Positions 17,505 to 24,358 of a stretch of DNA of 32,274 bases are shown one piece after another (positions within the stretch are counted from its first letter, which is position 1; each line of letters begins with the position of its first letter). The DNA is from Sphingomonadaceae bacterium (GTDB taxonomy: Bacteria > Pseudomonadota > Alphaproteobacteria > Sphingomonadales > Sphingomonadaceae). A model generated the notes under the pieces. The model did no database searches, was not told the origin of the DNA, and saw nothing but the letters and a program-made list of their open reading frames with translations. The translations under genes were made by a program, and so were the position numbers. The stretch is taken from contig CANGJI010000031.1 in NCBI GenBank assembly GCA_947454135.1, positions 1-32,274 on the forward strand, read 5' to 3'.

Positions 17505-18320
17505 GTGAGTAGTCCAGTGACCCGCCGCCAGATCACCGGTTTTTCCAACCCGACCATCAAAGCCGTGCGCGCGCTGCGCGAAAAGAAGCACCGCAAGCGC
17601 GAGGGGCGTTTCCTCGCGGAAGGCCTGCGCCTGCTGACCGACGCGCGCGAATGCGGCCGTCTGCCCGAACTGCTGATGATGGCCGAGGGGCGTGAGAGCC
17701 ATCCCCTGCTCGATACGCTGGAAGTGGCGGTGGCAGCAGCGGGCGGCGACGTCATCGAAATGCCGGAGGAATTGCTCGCCAAGGTCACGGGCAAGGACAA
17801 TCCGCAGGCCGTCGCGGGCGTATTCGCGGAATGGGATACGCGGCTCGAATCTCTGGACCGCACCCGCGCGCCGCTCTGGCTGGTGGCGCAGGCGATGCGC
17901 GATCCGGGCAATCTCGGCACGATGCTGCGCACCGCCGATGCGGTTGGTGCCGGCGGCGTCATCCTGCTCGATGATTGCGCCGATCCGTTTTCGGTCGAGG
18001 CCGTGCGCGCGAGCATGGGCGCGGTGTTCACCGTGCCGCTGGCGCAGGCGCGCTGGGACGATTTTCTGGGCTGGCTGCGTGCGGGCGAGGGGCAACTGGT
18101 TGCCGCATCGCTACGAGAGGCCGTGCCCTACCGCGGCGCACCTTATTCGGCTCCGTGCTTCGTGATGGTCGGCAACGAATCGCGCGGGCTTCCGGAAGAC
18201 TACGAAATGGCCTGCGACCTGCGCGTGACGATGCCGATGAAGGGCCGCGCCGACAGCCTCAACGCGGCAGTTGCAGCGGCAGTGCTGGCGTATGAGGTGC
18301 TGGCGGCGCTGGGGGGCTGA
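17505..18320 (+). CDS. SpoU/TrmH family RNA 2'-O-ribose methyltransferase
   Basis: A 271-residue SPOUT-class enzyme that transfers methyl from SAM to a ribose 2'-OH of rRNA or tRNA. The three SpoU motifs are seen: motif 1 in RDPGNLGTMLRTADAVG, motif 2 in CFVMVGNESRGLPED, and motif 3 in MKGRADSLNAAVAAAVLAYE, which forms the knotted SAM site. The N-terminal third (SNPTIKAVRALREKKHRKREGRF) is a substrate-binding SpoU_sub_bind-like domain. The start is a GTG at 17505, 12 bp after HPr; a GTG at 17517 is an alternative. The RNA target cannot be told. It ends the plus-strand block before a palindromic repeat. Confidence 0.92.
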   Translation: MSSPVTRRQITGFSNPTIKAVRALREKKHRKREGRFLAEGLRLLTDARECGRLPELLMMAEGRESHPLLDTLEVAVAAAGGDVIEMPEELLAKVTGKDNPQAVAGVFAEWDTRLESLDRTRAPLWLVAQAMRDPGNLGTMLRTADAVGAGGVILLDDCADPFSVEAVRASMGAVFTVPLAQARWDDFLGWLRAGEGQLVAASLREAVPYRGAPYSAPCFVMVGNESRGLPEDYEMACDLRVTMPMKGRADSLNAAVAAAVLAYEVLAALGG

Positions 18321-18366
18321 TCCTCCGCACCACCGCATTCTTCGTCACCCGCTAAACCCTCTCACT

Positions 18367-18394
18367 CGTCATCCCCGCGAAGGCGGGGATGACG
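18367..18394. repeat. Single palindromic repeat unit between convergent genes
   Basis: A perfect 12-bp stem (18367-18378 with 18383-18394) closes a GAAG loop. The core CATCCCCGCGAAGGCGGGG is identical to the unit at 4128-4152 read on the opposite strand. It lies between the convergent RNA methyltransferase and rmuC genes. It could act as a bidirectional transcription stop or RNA stabiliser, but has no T-run. Confidence 0.85.
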
Positions 18395-18431
18395 AAGCGG
18401 TGATCCGACCACTTCGATCAGCGCGCGCCCA

Positions 18432-19961
18432 TCACTCCGCCGCTTCACCGTCCGTGTCCGGCTCGACCAGCGCCAGCTTCGGGCCTTCAGCATCGCTTTC
18501 GGCATGGCGCGGGGCCGTCTCGACCAGCGGCACGTCCTCGATCTCGCGCTTGCCGATCTCGATATGCTTGTCGCGCAGGCGCCGTCCGGCAGACAGAACG
18601 TTGCGCTCGAAGCTGCCGACGAACTTGTTGTAATGCCCCACCGCGCTGTCGAGGCCCGAACCGACACGCTTCAAGTGCTCGGCCGCCACGGCCAGCCGGT
18701 CATAAAGCTCGCCGCCCATCTTGCCGATCTCGCGCGCCTCGCGGGCGAGGCCGTCCTGACGCCAGACCTGTGCCACCGTGCGCGCGATGGCGACGAGGTT
18801 GGTGGGCGAAGCCAGCAGCACGCGGCGCTCGAAGGCGAAGTCCCACAGCGCAGGGTCGCGCTCCAGCGCGGCAGCGATGAAATGTTCGCCCGGCACGAAC
18901 ATCAGCACATAGTCCGGCGCTTCGTCGAACTGGCTCTGATAGCTCTTCGCGCCCAGCGTCTGGATATGATTGCGCATGGATTGGACATGCGCCGTCAGCG
19001 CCACCGCGCGGGCATCGTCATCCGCCGCTTCGAACGCGTCCTGATAGGCGTTGAGCGAGACCTTGGCATCGATCACGAGGATCTTGTTGCCCGGTACCTT
19101 GACGATGGCATCGGGGCGCAGCCGTCCGTCTTCGGTGTCGACCGAATGCTCGGTCACGAAATCGGTGTGTTCGGCAAGGCCGCACTGTTCGAGCACGTTG
19201 CGCAGTTGCAGTTCGCCCCAGCGGCCGCGCGTCTTGGGACCATTGCGCAAGGAATTGCCAAGTTGCAGCGCGGCGGTGCGCACGGCTTCCTGCCCCTGCC
19301 GCATACCCTCGATCAGCCCGCTCAACTGCCCGAACGCATCGACGCGCTTGGCTTCCAGTTCCTGCACCTGCTGCTCGTACTTCTCGAGCCGCGCGCCGAC
19401 CGGTTCAAGCACGGCCTTGAGCCGCGCCTCGCTGCTCTTTTCGCTTTCGGCGAAGCGGGCATTGGCGCGGGTGAGGAAGGCTTCCTGCGCGCGTTCGAGC
19501 ACTTTGTGGCCGGCGTTTTCGAATTCCTTGCGCAGGCTCTCCTGCGCCTCGATCAGCAGGCGCTTCTGCTCGGCGAAGTTTTCCGCATCGGCCTTCATCC
19601 GCTCAAGCTCTGCGCGCAGGGCTTCGCGGTCGGCACGGAGCGTGGCCAGCTCTGCGCGCATGCGGTCTGCGTCTGCCGCCCGTTCCTGCGCCGCGGCAAA
19701 CTGCGCGGCGAGCGCATCGCGTTCCTCTCGCACTGCGCCCATCTCGGCAGCGAGCGCATCGTGCGCCTGTGCTTTACCACTGGCCGCGGCCAGTTCGGTG
19801 ATCGCGCGGCGGAACTTCTCGTCCAGCTCCCGCGCTTCGGCATCGCGCGCGGCGAACCGCGCCTGCCATTCCGCAATGGGCCGCGCGCCGAGAAACCAGC
19901 CGACCGCAAGCCCCGCCAGCAGCGAGACGATCACGAAAATCAGGGCAAAGGTGCTGTCCAC
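18432..19961 (-). CDS. rmuC: DNA recombination protein RmuC
   Basis: A 509-residue RmuC-family protein, thought to limit recombination at inverted repeats through a nuclease-like domain. An N-terminal membrane anchor (ALIFVIVSLLAGLAVGWFLG, residues 5-24) is followed by a long Ala/Glu/Arg-rich coiled coil to about residue 200. The C-terminal domain carries RGRWGELQLRNVLEQCGL, VIDAKVSLNAYQ and YVLMFVPGEHFIAAAL, with the restriction-nuclease-like D...D-x-K acidic pattern (RLRPDAIVKVPGNKILVIDAK). The C-terminal 40 residues are acidic and probably disordered. It starts 80 bp upstream of nothing but the def stop, so it probably shares a transcript with def. Confidence 0.94.
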   Translation of the reverse strand: MDSTFALIFVIVSLLAGLAVGWFLGARPIAEWQARFAARDAEARELDEKFRRAITELAAASGKAQAHDALAAEMGAVREERDALAAQFAAAQERAADADRMRAELATLRADREALRAELERMKADAENFAEQKRLLIEAQESLRKEFENAGHKVLERAQEAFLTRANARFAESEKSSEARLKAVLEPVGARLEKYEQQVQELEAKRVDAFGQLSGLIEGMRQGQEAVRTAALQLGNSLRNGPKTRGRWGELQLRNVLEQCGLAEHTDFVTEHSVDTEDGRLRPDAIVKVPGNKILVIDAKVSLNAYQDAFEAADDDARAVALTAHVQSMRNHIQTLGAKSYQSQFDEAPDYVLMFVPGEHFIAAALERDPALWDFAFERRVLLASPTNLVAIARTVAQVWRQDGLAREAREIGKMGGELYDRLAVAAEHLKRVGSGLDSAVGHYNKFVGSFERNVLSAGRRLRDKHIEIGKREIEDVPLVETAPRHAESDAEGPKLALVEPDTDGEAAE

Positions 19962-20041
19962 GCCGACTCCGAAAATGGAACGAAGCGTGAACTTATCCTG
20001 CTTCTACCCGCAGCGCAAGCACGGGCCATCGCGCCTCGGGA

Positions 20042-20608
20042 TCACGCGGCGCGGCGCAGCTTTTCCAGCTTCTTCAGCACCATCTGCCGCTTGAGGCGCG
20101 AGAGGTGGTCGATGAACAGGATGCCTTCGAGGTGGTCCATCTCGTGCTGGAGGCAAGTTGCCATCAGCCCGTCCATGTCTTCTTCGTGGACCGTGCCATC
20201 AAGATCCTGCCAGCGCGCGCGGATGCGGGCGGGGCGTTCCACTTCGGCGTACATCTCGGGCACCGAGAGGCAGCCTTCGTTGTAGACGCGCTTGTCTGCC
20301 GAAGGGGCGAGGATCTCCGGGTTGATGAAGACCTGCGGCTCACGCTTGGTCGGCTGATGGTGGTGATGGTGGCCATCGTGCGCGCAGGGCACCGGTTCGG
20401 CGTCCGGATCATCCGGCTGAAGGTCGATCACCAGCACGCGCAGCGGCACGCCGACCTGAATGGCAGCGAGGCCAATACCGGGCGCGTCGTACATCGTCTC
20501 GAACATGTCGGCGACGAGCGTCTTGAGCTCCTCGTCGAACACGGTGACGGGCGCGGAGATCTGCTTGAGGCGCGGATCGGGGACTTCGAGGATTTCGCGG
20601 ATAGCCAT
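20042..20608 (-). CDS. def: Peptide deformylase with His-rich insert
   Basis: This enzyme removes the formyl group from the N-terminal Met of new proteins. All three motifs are intact: GIGLAAIQVG (44-53), EGCLSVP (111-117, metal ligand Cys113) and QHEMDHLEG (154-162, ligands His155 and His159, catalytic Glu156). The 188-residue protein is longer than typical ~170-aa enzymes because of an insert at about residues 65-91 between the beta strand VLVIDLQ and PQVFINPEIL. The insert contains CAHDGHHHHHQ, with six His. It could bind a metal such as Ni, Zn or Fe, or simply be a surface loop. The gene starts about 150 bp downstream of recR on the same strand, with a REPIN-like repeat between them. Confidence 0.96.
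   Translation of the reverse strand: MAIREILEVPDPRLKQISAPVTVFDEELKTLVADMFETMYDAPGIGLAAIQVGVPLRVLVIDLQPDDPDAEPVPCAHDGHHHHHQPTKREPQVFINPEILAPSADKRVYNEGCLSVPEMYAEVERPARIRARWQDLDGTVHEEDMDGLMATCLQHEMDHLEGILFIDHLSRLKRQMVLKKLEKLRRAA
20357..20380 (-). other. His-rich segment in peptide deformylase
   Basis: Codons for residues 77-84 of the deformylase encode H-D-G-H-H-H-H-H, preceded by a Cys at 75. On the plus strand this appears as a GATGGTGGTGATGGTGG simple-sequence tract, so the run could vary in length by slippage. Confidence 0.9.
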
Positions 20609-20662
20609 GGCGTGCAGATAAGCGCGGATGGCAGAGCCTGCAAGGTGGTCTTGTGGCGCGGC

Positions 20663-20750
20663 CCAGCCCCAGCCCCTCCCGCGAGCGGGAGGGGAGAAAA
20701 AAGTAGCGCTGCTTTGTTCCCCTCCCGCTTGCGGGAGGCGGCAGGGGTGG
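20663..20750. repeat. Second inverted pair of palindromic repeats (REPIN-like)
   Basis: Two 37-nt units in opposite orientation (20663-20699 and 20714-20750) match at about 29 positions and are separated by 14 nt containing the near-palindrome AGTAGCGCTGCT. Each unit contains its own hairpin: CCCCTCCCGC-GA-GCGGGAGGGG in the first (20673-20694) and CCTCCCGC-TT-GCGGGAGG in the second (20721-20738). Its core differs from the 4128/18367 family. It fills most of the gap between recR and def, both on the minus strand. Confidence 0.82.
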
Positions 20751-20756
20751 CGCGGT

Positions 20757-21353
20757 CTACCCTACCGGCCTTCTTGCCCGCAGCGCCTGCGCCAGCGTGC
20801 CTTCGTCGAGATAGTCGAGCTCGCCGCCCACCGGCAGGCCATGCGCCAGCTGGGTGACGCGCAGCGGCAGGTGTTCGATCCGTTCGGCGATGTAGTGGGC
20901 GGTGGTCTGCCCCTCCAGTGTCGCGTTCATGGCGAGCACGACCTCGTCGGTCCCGCCTGCCTCCAGCCGCATGAGGAGCTGCCCGATCGAAAGGTCCTCC
21001 GGTCCGACGCCTTCCAGCGCGGAAAGCCGTCCGCCCAGCACGTGGTAGCGCCCGGTGAACAGGCGCGAGCGATCGAGCGCCCAGAGGTCAGCCACTTCCT
21101 CCACCACGCAGAGCGCGCGGGCATCGCGGCGGGGATCGGTGCAGACGCTGCACGGGTTTGCGGTATCGACATTGCCGCAGGTGGTGCATTCCACCAGCCG
21201 CGCACGCACGCCTTCGAGCGCCTCTGCCAGCTGGACAAGGCTGGTCTCGCGCCGCTTGATCAGCCACAGCACCGCGCGCCGCGCCGAACGCGGGCCGAGC
21301 CCCGGAAGACGTGCGAGTGCGCTCGCCAATGCCTCGATCTCTTGCGATGCCAT
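20757..21353 (-). CDS. recR: Recombination mediator protein RecR
   Basis: A 198-residue RecR, part of the RecFOR machinery that loads RecA at gaps. The helix-hairpin-helix region is near the N-terminus ([16 protein letters not shown]). The four-Cys zinc finger follows ([16 protein letters not shown]). The Toprim part has [14 protein letters not shown] and later [17 protein letters not shown], and the C-terminal [16 protein letters not shown] is diagnostic. The ATG at 21353 gives the normal N-terminus [10 protein letters not shown]; the frame is open far upstream only because it runs antisense through fmt. It is divergent from fmt with a 51-bp gap. Confidence 0.96.
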   Translation of the reverse strand: MASQEIEALASALARLPGLGPRSARRAVLWLIKRRETSLVQLAEALEGVRARLVECTTCGNVDTANPCSVCTDPRRDARALCVVEEVADLWALDRSRLFTGRYHVLGGRLSALEGVGPEDLSIGQLLMRLEAGGTDEVVLAMNATLEGQTTAHYIAERIEHLPLRVTQLAHGLPVGGELDYLDEGTLAQALRARRPVG

Positions 21354-21384
21354 AGGGTGAGAGATAGGGCCGATACACGCAAAC

Positions 21385-21396
21385 GAAAGGCCTTTC
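21385..21396. promoter_or_regulatory. 12-bp perfect palindrome between recR and fmt
   Basis: GAAAGGCCTTTC is a perfect inverted repeat in the 51-bp divergent gap, 8 nt before the fmt ATG. It could be an operator serving both genes, or chance. No recognised regulator site matches it. Confidence 0.25.
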
Positions 21397-21404
21397 CCGC
21401 GGTT

Positions 21405-22310
21405 ATGCGCATTGTCTTCATGGGCACCCCCGATTTCGCGGTGCCGACACTCAAGGCGCTGGTGGCCGCCGGGCATGAGGTGGTCGCGGCCTACAGCCAG
21501 CCGCCGCGTCCGGCCGGGCGGGGCAAGCAGCTCCAGCCCTCGGCGGTGCACCGCGCGGCGGAGGCGCTGGACATTCCTGTGCGCACGCCGGTTTCGCTCA
21601 AGGGGGCGGATGAGCAGGCGCAGTTCGCCGCGCTGGACGCCGATGTCGCGGTGGTCGCGGCCTATGGCCTGATCCTGCCGCAGCCGATCCTCGCGGCGCC
21701 TCGTCATGGCTGCCTCAACGTCCACGGCTCGCTGCTGCCGCGCTGGCGCGGGGCAGCGCCGGTGCAGCGGGCGATTCTGGCGGGGGACGCGCTGACCGGC
21801 GTCACCATCATGCAGATGGAGCGCGGGCTCGATACCGGGCCGATGCTGGCGAGGGTGGAAACGCCGATTGCGGGGAAGACGGCAGGGGAATTGACCACGG
21901 AACTGGCGGAGAAGGGCGCGGCGCTCATGGTTGCTGTGCTGGCCGATCTCGCGGGGCATCCGGCGGTGGTGCAGCCCGAGGAGGGCGCGACTTATGCCCA
22001 CAAGATCGAGAAGGCGGAGAGCCGGCTCGACTTCACCCGCAGCGCGGTGGAGGCGGAGCGGCAAGTGCGCGCCTTCGCGCCTGCGCCGGGGGCGTTTTTC
22101 GAGTTCGAGGGCGAACGCTACCGGGTGCTGGCAGCCGATGTCGTCGAAGGCTCTGGCGCGCCGGGCGAGACAGTGGATGCCGCCCTCGCGATTGCCTGCG
22201 GCGAAGGTGCCCTGCGGCCGACGCTGATCCAGCGCGCGGGCAAGCCTGCAATGGAAACGGCAGCCCTGCTGCGCGGGCGTGCCGTTCCGGCGGGGACAAG
22301 CCTTGGCTGA
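21405..22310 (+). CDS. fmt: Methionyl-tRNA formyltransferase
   Basis: This enzyme formylates initiator Met-tRNA using 10-formyl-tetrahydrofolate. It is functionally paired with the deformylase encoded nearby. The 301-residue protein opens [16 protein letters not shown]. The catalytic region has [21 protein letters not shown] (Asn, His) and [18 protein letters not shown] (Asp). The C-terminal OB-like tRNA-binding domain begins around 205, with [18 protein letters not shown]. The ATG at 21405 gives the standard N-terminus, though the best purine-rich stretch (GAAAGG) is about 15 nt upstream. truA follows after 10 bp, so the two form an operon. Confidence 0.97.
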   Translation: MRIVFMGTPDFAVPTLKALVAAGHEVVAAYSQPPRPAGRGKQLQPSAVHRAAEALDIPVRTPVSLKGADEQAQFAALDADVAVVAAYGLILPQPILAAPRHGCLNVHGSLLPRWRGAAPVQRAILAGDALTGVTIMQMERGLDTGPMLARVETPIAGKTAGELTTELAEKGAALMVAVLADLAGHPAVVQPEEGATYAHKIEKAESRLDFTRSAVEAERQVRAFAPAPGAFFEFEGERYRVLAADVVEGSGAPGETVDAALAIACGEGALRPTLIQRAGKPAMETAALLRGRAVPAGTSLG

Positions 22311-22320
22311 ACTCGGCGCC

Positions 22321-23073
22321 ATGACCCGCTATGCCCTCACCCTCGAATACGATGGCCGGCCCTATATGGGCTTCCAGCGGCAGGCGCACGGGCCGTCGGT
22401 GCAGCAGGCGTTCGAGGAAGCGGCGGAGACCGTGGTTGGCCATCCGGTCACGCTCCATTCCGCCGGTCGCACCGATGCCGGCGTCCATGCGCGGGCGATG
22501 CGTGCGCATTTCGATAGCGAGAAGGCGCTGCCGCCGTTCCGGATGAGCGAGGCGCTCAATGCGCGGCTGCGGCTCGCGGAGCAGGCGGTGGCGGTGCTCG
22601 ATTGCGTGGAGGTGGCCGAGGACTGGCACGCGCGCTTCACCTGTATCGGGCGCAGTTACGAATATGTGATTGCGAACCGGCGCGCGCCGCTGGTGCTCGA
22701 AGCCGGGCGGGCCTGGCGCATCGCCCAGCACCTTGACGCCGACGCCATGCACGAGGCTGCGCAAGTGCTGGTCGGCAGGCACGATTTCACCACGTTCCGT
22801 TCGGCCCAGTGCCAGTCCGCCAGCCCGGTGAAGACGCTGCGGCACCTCTCCGTCCGGCGCGAGGCGGATCATGTGATCGTGGCGGCGGAAGCGCGCAGTT
22901 TCCTCCATCATCAGGTGCGTTCGATGGTCGGCTGCCTTGCGCTGGTGGGCGAGGGGCGCTGGACCGCCGCCGATATGCGCAAGGCGCTGGAGGCCTGCGA
23001 CCGCCGCGCGCTGGGCCATAATGCGCCGCCCGATGGGCTCTATTTCATGGGCGCGCTTTACCCCGGCGAATGA
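22321..23073 (+). CDS. truA: tRNA pseudouridine(38-40) synthase
   Basis: This enzyme isomerises uridines 38-40 in the tRNA anticodon stem to pseudouridine. The 250-residue protein has the N-terminal [14 protein letters not shown], the catalytic Asp in [13 protein letters not shown], the Tyr region [13 protein letters not shown], and a C-terminal motif [16 protein letters not shown] close to the family SFLHHMVRNIVG. The ATG at 22321 gives the usual start; a GTG at 22279 would lie inside fmt. It is separated by only 10 bp from fmt. The 67-bp gap after it holds no clear terminator. Confidence 0.97.
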   Translation: MTRYALTLEYDGRPYMGFQRQAHGPSVQQAFEEAAETVVGHPVTLHSAGRTDAGVHARAMRAHFDSEKALPPFRMSEALNARLRLAEQAVAVLDCVEVAEDWHARFTCIGRSYEYVIANRRAPLVLEAGRAWRIAQHLDADAMHEAAQVLVGRHDFTTFRSAQCQSASPVKTLRHLSVRREADHVIVAAEARSFLHHQVRSMVGCLALVGEGRWTAADMRKALEACDRRALGHNAPPDGLYFMGALYPGE

Positions 23074-23140
23074 GCCGTTAAGTTGCCGATTGAAACGCAC
23101 GTCCGGACCGATCCGGCGTGTCAGCAATCGGGAGAGAAAC

Positions 23141-24253
23141 ATGGCATTTACCGGCAAGCAGCTCACCACCCGGCTCGATGCGGACGGCACGCTGACCGTC
23201 CAGATCGTGCCCAGGACGTGGGACGCGCCCACCGGCAGCCAGGTCCTCGTCCAGATCGAGGCCACGCCGATCAACCCGTCGGACCTTGGCCTGCTGTTCG
23301 CGATGGCTGATACCGCCAATGCCGAATACACCCCCGGCAAAGTCGTCGCGAAGATGCCGGACAATGCCACCCGCGCGATGAAGGCGCGCCATGGGCTCGA
23401 TATGCCGGCGGGCAATGAAGCTGCCGGCGTGGTCGTCGCTGCGGGTGAAAGCCCCGCCGCGCAGGCGCTGATCGGCAAGCGCGTCGCCTGCGTGCCGGGC
23501 ACGGCCTATGCCAGCTACGCCTATGCCGAAGCGGGCATGTGCCTGCCGGTGGACGACGGCGTGAGCGCTGCGCAAGCCGCCTCCAGCTTCGTCAACCCGA
23601 TGACCGCGCTGGGTTTTGTCGAAACGATGCGGATGGAAGGCTTCACCGGCCTCGTCCACGCCGCCGCCGCCTCGAACCTTGGCCAGATGCTCGTACGGAT
23701 CTGTCAGGAAGACAACGTCCCCCTCGTCAACATCGTGCGCAGCGAAGAACAGGTCGCGCTCTTGAAGGGCCTTGGCGCGACGCATGTGCTCAACATGACC
23801 GACGCCGATTTCAACGCCAAGCTCACCGATGCGATCCATGAAACGGGCGCGATGCTCGGCTTCGATCCGATCGGCGGCGGTACGCTCGCGGGCCAGATCC
23901 TGGCCGCGATGGAAGCCTCGGCCAGCCGGGGCGCTGCGTTCAGCCGCTATGGCTCGTCCACGCCGAAGAAGGTCTACATCTACGGCGGGCTCGATATGGG
24001 GCCGACGATCCTCAACCGCGCCTTCGGGCTGACGTGGGATCTCGGCGGCTGGCTGCTCACGCCGTTCATGGCCAAGGCCGGGATGGAGACCGTGGGCCGC
24101 ATGCGCGCACGCGTTGCCCGCGACCTTACGACGACGTTCGCCAGCCACTACAAGGCCGAAGTCAGCCTTGAAGGCATGCTCGATAAGGCTGCGGTCGCGG
24201 AATACAACGCGCGTCGGACCGGCGAAAAGTATCTCGTGGTGCCGACCGCCTGA
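23141..24253 (+). CDS. Zinc-independent MDR-family oxidoreductase (quinone-reductase-like)
   Basis: A 370-residue member of the medium-chain dehydrogenase/reductase superfamily. The GroES-like N-terminal domain has VLVQIEATPINPSDLG and PAGNEAAGVVVAAG. The Cys/His zinc ligands of alcohol dehydrogenases are absent, as in quinone and enoyl reductases. The Rossmann domain shows FTGLVHAAAASNLGQMLVRICQ in place of the usual AxxGxGxx, then LLKGLGATHVLNM and MLGFDPIGGGTLAGQIL. The substrate is unknown; NAD(P)H is the expected cofactor. The ATG at 23141 has GGGAGAGA about 5 nt upstream. It is probably a separate unit from truA. Confidence 0.88.
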   Translation: MAFTGKQLTTRLDADGTLTVQIVPRTWDAPTGSQVLVQIEATPINPSDLGLLFAMADTANAEYTPGKVVAKMPDNATRAMKARHGLDMPAGNEAAGVVVAAGESPAAQALIGKRVACVPGTAYASYAYAEAGMCLPVDDGVSAAQAASSFVNPMTALGFVETMRMEGFTGLVHAAAASNLGQMLVRICQEDNVPLVNIVRSEEQVALLKGLGATHVLNMTDADFNAKLTDAIHETGAMLGFDPIGGGTLAGQILAAMEASASRGAAFSRYGSSTPKKVYIYGGLDMGPTILNRAFGLTWDLGGWLLTPFMAKAGMETVGRMRARVARDLTTTFASHYKAEVSLEGMLDKAAVAEYNARRTGEKYLVVPTA

Positions 24254-24316
24254 CGGCGGATATACGCAGCCCTACTTAGCCTGCACTAGGCGGAGCTCCA
24301 AGCCACGGCACGCTAA

Positions 24317-24349
24317 CCCGTTCCCCTGCCCTTCGCGGCGGGGAACGGG
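24317..24349 (+). promoter_or_regulatory. Hairpin overlapping the likely RBS of the GGDEF-EAL gene
   Basis: A perfect 10-bp stem (CCCGTTCCCC at 24317-24326 with GGGGAACGGG at 24340-24349) encloses a 13-nt loop that can form an inner GCC/GGC pair. The right arm and next bases (GGGAACGGGAG) are the only Shine-Dalgarno-like stretch before the ATG at 24359. When folded it would hide the ribosome site. It could also serve as a stop for the upstream gene. Confidence 0.6.
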
Positions 24350-24358
24350 AGTGTGTGC

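Noticed and set aside
18504..20285. Plus-strand open frame of about 590 codons opposite rmuC and def
   Set aside because: Antisense shadow of two conserved genes, caused by lack of stops in GC-rich third positions.
21354..22322. N-terminal extension of recR running antisense through fmt
   Set aside because: RecR normally starts at the ATG at 21353; the extension has no RecR or other motif.
22033..23502. Minus-strand open frame opposite fmt, truA and the MDR gene
   Set aside because: Crosses three real genes on the other strand and shows no domain.
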